Source: Defluviitaleaceae bacterium
GTDB taxonomy: Bacteria > Bacillota > Clostridia > Lachnospirales > WQUN01
Assembly: GCA_009788085.1 (NCBI GenBank)
Contig: WQSB01000006.1
Coordinates: 1 to 40,282, forward strand
Length of the DNA stretch: 40,282 nucleotides
Direction: 5' to 3'
Positions 34,832 through 40,282 of this stretch are shown here, in pieces (within the stretch, counting starts at the first letter, position 1; every line of letters begins with the position of its first letter). Made by a program: the position numbers and the translations under genes. The notes under the pieces were generated by a model. It was not told the origin of the DNA. It saw only the letters and a program-made list of their open reading frames with translations, and ran no database searches.

Positions 34832-36677
34832 CCGCCTTTACGAGATAAGCCAAATAATCATTAACTGTTTTTTGAAAATCATCTTGCGATAAACGGCTGT
34901 AATCAGTATCCATATAAGCCTCACAGAGCCATTCATCGCTGTGTGTGACTGACTGCCTTGCAGAAAGACCGTCAAAGACATCTCTGTTGCGATACAGCTT
35001 GAGCCATTGCTCCTCAATGCCTTTCCACGTTCCGTAATAATCAATTCTCCCTAACTTTTTACGCTTTACAAAACCGTCATTTTTACAATAACCAAAGAAT
35101 GTTTCAAAGCTGTTATCGTGGGGTTTATGCGCTTCCCATACCATAACGCAGGGGTTTGTGCCTGTTGGATAAAAAATATCGTCCGGCATAGAAAAGACAG
35201 CGTTCAAGGTATGCTTTTTGAATAGCCTTTCTCGAACATCCTTAAATTTTGTGCCAATAGCGCAACTCATTGGCAAGACGACAACGCCCTTGCCGCCGAC
35301 CGTGAGCACTTCAAGCAACTGTTCCGCAAATTCTAACTCGCATTTATCCGTTTGTGAATACGGTGGATTCATCAAGCCTACATTGATATTTTTCGCTTTA
35401 ATCTCTGCGGAAATTTCAGCATTAAAGCAGTCGCCCTTATAGATGTTTGATTTGCCATCTTGCCGAATTATCATGTTGGCAATGGCAAGGGTATAAAGTC
35501 CATCGTCAAACTCAATGCCGTATAATTGTTCTTTTCGTATTCTCTCAGCTTCTTCGGGGTTGGAATCTTTGAACATTTTACTCATAGCTGTTACCAAGAA
35601 CGAGCCAGAGCCACAGCATATATCAACAACACGGCTATTTTTATTAACGCCTGCCAAACTACACATAAATTCGGTAAGATGCTGGGGCGTTAAAACGATA
35701 CCCAATCCACTACCATCACCACCAGAGTATTTTATGAACTCATGATAAAACACGCCGAGCGCGTCTACCGTACTATCTGCATAGTCCATCATTGGTTTTA
35801 TTTTCAATTCAAGCTGTTCAATATACCAGTTAATTGATTTCTTTTGAATCAGCGGTATGCTTGCAAACTTTGTGTTGTCTTGCAATGTTTTGAAAACCTG
35901 CTTTATGTAAGTAGCCCTATCACTTTTAATTCCACTGTTTTTCAACACGCCCTCAATAGCAGTTTGAATATTCGACATAACCGTTTTGAACGATGGCAAA
36001 TTTGCATATGTTTTACAAAAATCATCGTCAGAGAGAGCAATAAGAATGCCCGCAATGAAAATCGGCTTATGGGCTTCAACTACTTTGATTTCCCTCAAGC
36101 AGTCGTGCATTTCTATTGCCGTTTCCCGAATTTCATCAAGAGAGTAATCCTTTTGTAACTTCTCTCCCTTGATGAGTTTGATGTAGTTTTTTGGTTCTAA
36201 AATAATATCGGTTGCTTTTTTCAAGGGCAGATAGGTGTCTTGCCCTTTAAGCCAATGGAAGGTGTCTACTTTCATATTTGCAAGTGTCGTGCCGCTAACT
36301 GCCACGGCAATAACATTGTATTCTTCTTTTAGAAATTTGGCATAGTAAAGAGCCCCATCAACGGAAAAATCGCGAGGGTTGCTCAAACCTGCGCTTGCGT
36401 GTTTTTTGACCGTGTTTTTGCACTCCACAACAATAACCGTATTTGCATCATCATTCATAGCAATAATGTATTCGGGTTTGGATTTTCCGTTACCGCCCTG
36501 TGTGAAATCATCAAGGGCGCAATGAATAGGCTTACCCCCTGCTTTTTTCAAAAGCCTTTCAATTTTGTCAACGGCAGAAACATCACCTTGCGGAAAAACA
36601 TATCCCCATCCGTTATCGCCCAATACGCATTTCATTTCACGCAACGTAAGGCTTTCGGTGTATTGTTCTATTGCCAT
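34812..36677 (-). CDS. N6-adenine DNA methylase with N-terminal PD-(D/E)xK-like domain (BcgI-A/type IIB-like endonuclease-methylase)
   Basis: VVDICCGSGSFLVTAMSKMF (motif I), NVGLMNPPYSQ (motif IV NPPY); N-terminal KPEYIIAMNDDANTVIVVECKNTV fits a D/E-x(n)-ExK nuclease motif; 20-bp overlap with the S gene. Confidence 0.85.
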   Translation of the reverse strand: MAIEQYTESLTLREMKCVLGDNGWGYVFPQGDVSAVDKIERLLKKAGGKPIHCALDDFTQGGNGKSKPEYIIAMNDDANTVIVVECKNTVKKHASAGLSNPRDFSVDGALYYAKFLKEEYNVIAVAVSGTTLANMKVDTFHWLKGQDTYLPLKKATDIILEPKNYIKLIKGEKLQKDYSLDEIRETAIEMHDCLREIKVVEAHKPIFIAGILIALSDDDFCKTYANLPSFKTVMSNIQTAIEGVLKNSGIKSDRATYIKQVFKTLQDNTKFASIPLIQKKSINWYIEQLELKIKPMMDYADSTVDALGVFYHEFIKYSGGDGSGLGIVLTPQHLTEFMCSLAGVNKNSRVVDICCGSGSFLVTAMSKMFKDSNPEEAERIRKEQLYGIEFDDGLYTLAIANMIIRQDGKSNIYKGDCFNAEISAEIKAKNINVGLMNPPYSQTDKCELEFAEQLLEVLTVGGKGVVVLPMSCAIGTKFKDVRERLFKKHTLNAVFSMPDDIFYPTGTNPCVMVWEAHKPHDNSFETFFGYCKNDGFVKRKKLGRIDYYGTWKGIEEQWLKLYRNRDVFDGLSARQSVTHSDEWLCEAYMDTDYSRLSQDDFQKTVNDYLAYLVKAGEAYES

Positions 36678-36782
36678 GCTTGCACCTCCGACCGCTTTCT
36701 TTAATTATACACCGCATGAATGCACAATGAAAGATGAAAATGCCGTTTTTTCCCGCCTTACCAGCCGTCCAAAGCCGTAGCC

Positions 36783-36875
36783 TTAAGCGAACGGAACCTC
36801 AAGCCCCGCACCGCCGGCCCCTGGGCTCAAAGTAAATGCTGTTACCCTGCCGATTTTCCCGTCAATACCAGTCAT
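36783..36875 (-). other. Tiny ORF overlapping the CNNM/CorC stop codon (ATGA)
   Basis: MTGIDGKIGRVTAFTLSPGAGGAGLEVPFA*, start overlaps the upstream TGA. Confidence 0.25.
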
Positions 36876-38143
36876 CCCCTGACTGGACATGGAAGGTCTC
36901 GCTCCGGTTGGTTCACCTTGATAATGCATTCCAGTGCCCGCCGGTGCTGAGTCTTATGTACGGTCACTGTCAGGTTTTCATGGGTGAAGGTGTCGCCCTC
37001 CTCCGGGATTTTTCCCAGCATATCCACTATCCAGCCGCTTACCGCGCCGGATTCGTTTTCTTGGTTCTTTTGCGGAATGTTAAGATAGTCGTAGAGGTCG
37101 TCCATGCTGGCTGTGCATAAAACTTGGTGAACGCCGTTCTCCAGCGGGACGAATTTTTCCACTATTTTGTCGCTTTCGTCCCAGATTTCGCCAACAAGCT
37201 CCTCCAAAATGTCCTCCATGGTCACAATGCCCTCCGTGCCGCCGTATTCGTCGGACACGATGGCCATGTGGCCTTTTTCTTTTTGCAGCAGCTTAAACAA
37301 ATCGCTGATATTGGTTTGTGGGGCCACGTACACCGGAGGCGTCATGACAAAATCTTCCCGTCCCGTGGTGTAGCTGAAAAAGTCCCGCATATGCAGAATT
37401 CCAATTATGCGGTCTAGGCTTTCCTCAAAAATGGGCAGGCGCGAATGGCCGCTTGAGAGAAATTTTTCGGCGATTTCATCCGCCGTTGCGGTTTTAGAGA
37501 CGCCGATTACGTCCATCCGGGGTGTTAAGATATCCCGGGCCTGCTGGTCGTAAAAATCCAGCGCGTTGCGCAGAAGCTCCTTGTCCTCGTTGTCTATCGC
37601 TCCTACCTGCTCGGCCTCCTCCACAAGGGAGAGTAATTCTTCCTCGGTGATTGATTTTTCACTTTCGCCGGATTTGAAAATCAGGCTCAGGAGCTTTTTC
37701 CAATAAACGAAAAAGAAATTCACCGGCGCGAGCACAAACATAAACACGCGCAAAAAAGGCGCGCAAAACTGCGCCACCTTCTCGGGGGACTCCTTGGCCA
37801 GAACCTTTGGCGTAACATCAGCGAAAACCACCACCACGATAGTAAGCACCACCGTGGAAAGCGTTGCGCCGATGTCGCCGAACCGCCGCACAAACAACAC
37901 TGCGCAAATCGCCGCCGCCGACAAATTGGCGATATTATTGCCCACAAGCAGCGTTGACAAGAGCCTGTTAAAATCCTCGTGCAATGTCAGGGCCAAGGCC
38001 GCCCGCCGCGAACCCTTGCTGGCCATATGTTTTAGCCGAATCCGGTTTAGTGATGAATAGGCCGTTTCGCAGGCCGAAAAAAATATGCTTAAAATAAGTA
38101 GGACAAACAAAAATATAAATGCTATGCCGTCTTCCATTTTCAT
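36872..38143 (-). CDS. CNNM/HlyC-CorC family transporter (DUF21, CBS pair, CorC_HlyC domain)
   Basis: FFSACETAYSSLNRIRLKHMASKGSRRAALAL; LTPRMDVIGVSKTATADEIAEKFLSSGHSRLPIFEESLDRIIGILHMRDF; IVSDEYGGTEGIVTMEDILEELVGEIWDESD. Confidence 0.94.
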   Translation of the reverse strand: MKMEDGIAFIFLFVLLILSIFFSACETAYSSLNRIRLKHMASKGSRRAALALTLHEDFNRLLSTLLVGNNIANLSAAAICAVLFVRRFGDIGATLSTVVLTIVVVVFADVTPKVLAKESPEKVAQFCAPFLRVFMFVLAPVNFFFVYWKKLLSLIFKSGESEKSITEEELLSLVEEAEQVGAIDNEDKELLRNALDFYDQQARDILTPRMDVIGVSKTATADEIAEKFLSSGHSRLPIFEESLDRIIGILHMRDFFSYTTGREDFVMTPPVYVAPQTNISDLFKLLQKEKGHMAIVSDEYGGTEGIVTMEDILEELVGEIWDESDKIVEKFVPLENGVHQVLCTASMDDLYDYLNIPQKNQENESGAVSGWIVDMLGKIPEEGDTFTHENLTVTVHKTQHRRALECIIKVNQPERDLPCPVRG

Positions 38144-38309
38144 CCCTTTCTTTATTTATAGAGGGCTCTACCCCAAGCGCGACTTGCTATTGCTACAATT
38201 GCGATTCTACATATTTTATGTCTGGAATGCAAATGTATATGTTACTATTTTTTTGCCCTGTCGCATTTTACCCTGTTCATGTGTATATAAAGTGAAGGGA
38301 GTGAGCTTA

Positions 38310-38798
38310 GTGCGTTATCAATCCAACCGGCCGGTAGATTGGATAGAAGAAACTGTAAAACGATATGGGGATAAGATGTTGCGGACTGCCCTTGCCGTTG
38401 TCGGCAACAAAGCCGACGCGGAGGATATTGTGCAGAATGTTTTCGTAAAGCTGTTTGAAAAGCAGCCGGAATTCGAGTCATCCGGGCACGAAAGCGCGTG
38501 GTTAATCCGAGTAACGGTTAATCTCTGTAAAAATCACCTCCGCTCGTATTGGTGGAAAAAAACCGTTCCGCTTTTGGAGACTTATCCTGCGCGAACCGAT
38601 GAACAAGAAAATATTATGCAAACCGTTCTGGCTCTTCCCTCGAAGTATCGAATCGTGATTCATCTGTTTTACTACGAGGGATATTCCACAAAAGAGATAG
38701 CGGAAATCACAGAGCAAAAAGAATCCACGGTGCGGCAGCTCCTGACCCGCGCCCGGCGCAAACTCAAAGATTTTTTGGAAGGAGAAAATATAGAATGA
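38310..38798 (+). CDS. ECF-type RNA polymerase sigma factor
   Basis: GNKADAEDIVQNVFVKLFE (region 2), PSKYRIVIHLFYYEGYSTKEIAEITEQKESTVRQLLTRARRKLKDFL (region 4). GTG start at 38310 after GAAGGGA; the longer track ORF is unlikely. Confidence 0.9.
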   Translation: MRYQSNRPVDWIEETVKRYGDKMLRTALAVVGNKADAEDIVQNVFVKLFEKQPEFESSGHESAWLIRVTVNLCKNHLRSYWWKKTVPLLETYPARTDEQENIMQTVLALPSKYRIVIHLFYYEGYSTKEIAEITEQKESTVRQLLTRARRKLKDFLEGENIE

Positions 38799-40147
38799 GG
38801 GGATATAAGGATTATATGAATACCATATCTGTTGACACGATTTTGCACGAAAAAATTATGAACCGGATTACACAAAAACCAAGGCCCTTTTATAAAAATA
38901 AAACCCATCTGCGTTATGCGGCAGTCGCGGCCTGCGCAGTGGCTTTACTGTTTGGCATGTGGATGCTTCCCGGGCTTTTCAGGATGCCGGGCGACATCGA
39001 GCCTATACCGGGCAGCGACCCGTCGTGGACTTATGCCGGGCTGCCGACCCCCCCGCAAAACGGGGAGGGAAACGGTCACGAAATAGCAGCTCCATTCCAA
39101 GACCCGGAAATTCCGCTAATTCTGTACGCGCTTATCTTCAACGAAGAACAGGAGGAATTGAGTGCGCGGTTACTGCCGCCAGACTTTATGCACGAGCTTA
39201 CGGACGAGCAGTTTAAGGCAATCTTTCCCACCCTTGACCCGTCGCGCTTTGTGGCAAACGCTACCTATTGGATTACATTTATGGAAATGACAGAGGTCAG
39301 CGCGTTTGACCCCAACGGGCAGGCGTTTATCCGTCTTGTAGAAAATCGGGTGCCCCAATGTTATTTAATCCCGGATGAAGAAACTTATATTTCATATGTA
39401 CATGGTGCTAAGGTCACGGCCACCATACACAGAAGATACGATTTCATAAACAATGAACTCGTTCCCGTGTACGCCGTCCGCGCGAATTTTATTCTTGAAA
39501 ATATCGCGTACATCATTACCTATTTGGACGCAAACCAAGAAACCGCAAAGGAGCGTCTGACCGAGCTTGTTAATCAGATTATAGCAGGGGGCGCGGCAGA
39601 CTTAAGCGCGGTTGCCGACCCGGTTGTGCCCGAGCTTCGTAATGAAGCCTTAACTTTTGAGCAAGCGCGGCTTGACGCCGATTTTGGGGCATATATGCCC
39701 ACGAATATTCCGCCGGGGTTCAGCTTTGACAGTGCCAGAAGAACGCTGAACCAATGGGACAACTCTCTCCGCATGAATTGGCACAGTTACCCCACCTTTG
39801 ATAATATTTTCTGGACTGTGGCGGAGCCTCACGAACACGAGCTTGAACGTATTGTTTCCATAAACGACCGCCATAAATTCGATGTGTCACTTTATACGAT
39901 TCCGTGGTTTGATTCCGTGCCGGATGAAATCCGCGAGTATTTCAACAATCCTGTGTTCCTTGCGGCGGAAATGACGCTGGAAGTTGTGCGGGCCCGGGCA
40001 CGTTGGGCAGACCGCGACCGCGGCGACACCCCCGGCTGGCGAATAGACAATTTTGCCGTTCTGCACGAAAGCGGCGTAGTTGTGCGAGTCAGCGCGCGCG
40101 GTGTGTCCCCGGAGCAGCTTTGGTTAATGTTTTCCTTGACTTTATGA
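38795..40147 (+). CDS. Membrane-anchored putative anti-sigma factor/regulator (DUF4367-like)
   Basis: Overlaps the sigma stop by 4 bp; one TM segment YAAVAACAVALLFGMWMLPGLF near the N-terminus, large extracytoplasmic region. Confidence 0.65.
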   Translation: MRGYKDYMNTISVDTILHEKIMNRITQKPRPFYKNKTHLRYAAVAACAVALLFGMWMLPGLFRMPGDIEPIPGSDPSWTYAGLPTPPQNGEGNGHEIAAPFQDPEIPLILYALIFNEEQEELSARLLPPDFMHELTDEQFKAIFPTLDPSRFVANATYWITFMEMTEVSAFDPNGQAFIRLVENRVPQCYLIPDEETYISYVHGAKVTATIHRRYDFINNELVPVYAVRANFILENIAYIITYLDANQETAKERLTELVNQIIAGGAADLSAVADPVVPELRNEALTFEQARLDADFGAYMPTNIPPGFSFDSARRTLNQWDNSLRMNWHSYPTFDNIFWTVAEPHEHELERIVSINDRHKFDVSLYTIPWFDSVPDEIREYFNNPVFLAAEMTLEVVRARARWADRDRGDTPGWRIDNFAVLHESGVVVRVSARGVSPEQLWLMFSLTL

Positions 40148-40167
40148 CGTTTTTGTTTTAGCCTTAA

Positions 40168-40196
40168 AATAGCTTTTATACGAAAGACCAGCTATT
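40168..40196. terminator. Weak candidate stem-loop after the sigma/anti-sigma pair
   Basis: AATAGCT...AGCTATT 7-bp inverted repeat with long loop, no clear T-tract. Confidence 0.25.
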
Positions 40197-40282
40197 AAAT
40201 GTCAAGCCCTAAATAAGCGAGAAATAATTTCTGGTCGCACTACCGTTTGACTTCCGATATTTTTGAGAAATGCACTCAAAAA

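Noticed and set aside
38085-38309. N-terminal extension of the sigma-factor ORF
   Set aside because: Overlaps the CNNM/CorC start and the promoter region; a GTG at 38310 with a good RBS matches normal ECF N-termini.
1-40282. tRNA/rRNA genes
   Set aside because: No cloverleaf or conserved rRNA blocks were recognised by eye; a tRNAscan/Infernal run would be needed to exclude them formally.

Overview
The window looks like a chromosomal segment of an anaerobic Firmicute (Clostridia-like). (1) About 0-17.7 kb: a minus-strand block. It starts with a partial LivH-like permease, then a five-gene oligopeptide/opp-type ABC transporter, then an 11-gene catabolic cluster (~6.6-17.7 kb): CoA-transferase A/B, SDR, BKACE/Kce-like beta-keto-acid cleavage enzyme, ketopantoate-reductase-like dehydrogenase, acyl-CoA dehydrogenase, EtfB, EtfA, uncharacterised multipass transporter, divergent thiolase and a TbADH/CbADH-like secondary alcohol dehydrogenase. 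This resembles the back half of lysine fermentation but lacks the aminomutases and Kal. It is preceded by a sigma-A-like promoter overlapping a perfect 9-bp dyad, and it is my main candidate for an undescribed pathway. (2) 17.8-18.2 kb and 25.3-25.9 kb: two patches of decayed mobile-element/phage gene fragments. (3) 18.3-25.3 kb: AdhE, phosphotransferase-like, methyltransferase, CPBP protease, DUF6062-like and rubrerythrin genes. (4) 26-31.1 kb: an orphan phage-tail-like/surface-fibre locus (collagen-like protein, two proteins sharing an N-terminal VSYEYL tag, and a 1125-aa protein with about 10 Ig-like repeats). It contains a 166-bp MITE-like palindrome. (5) 31.2-40.2 kb: HAD phosphatase, membrane proteins, MFS, a two-gene BcgI-like restriction-modification system, a CNNM/CorC protein, and an ECF sigma factor with a cognate membrane protein. 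All assignments come from reading the sequence by eye; no database search was run.
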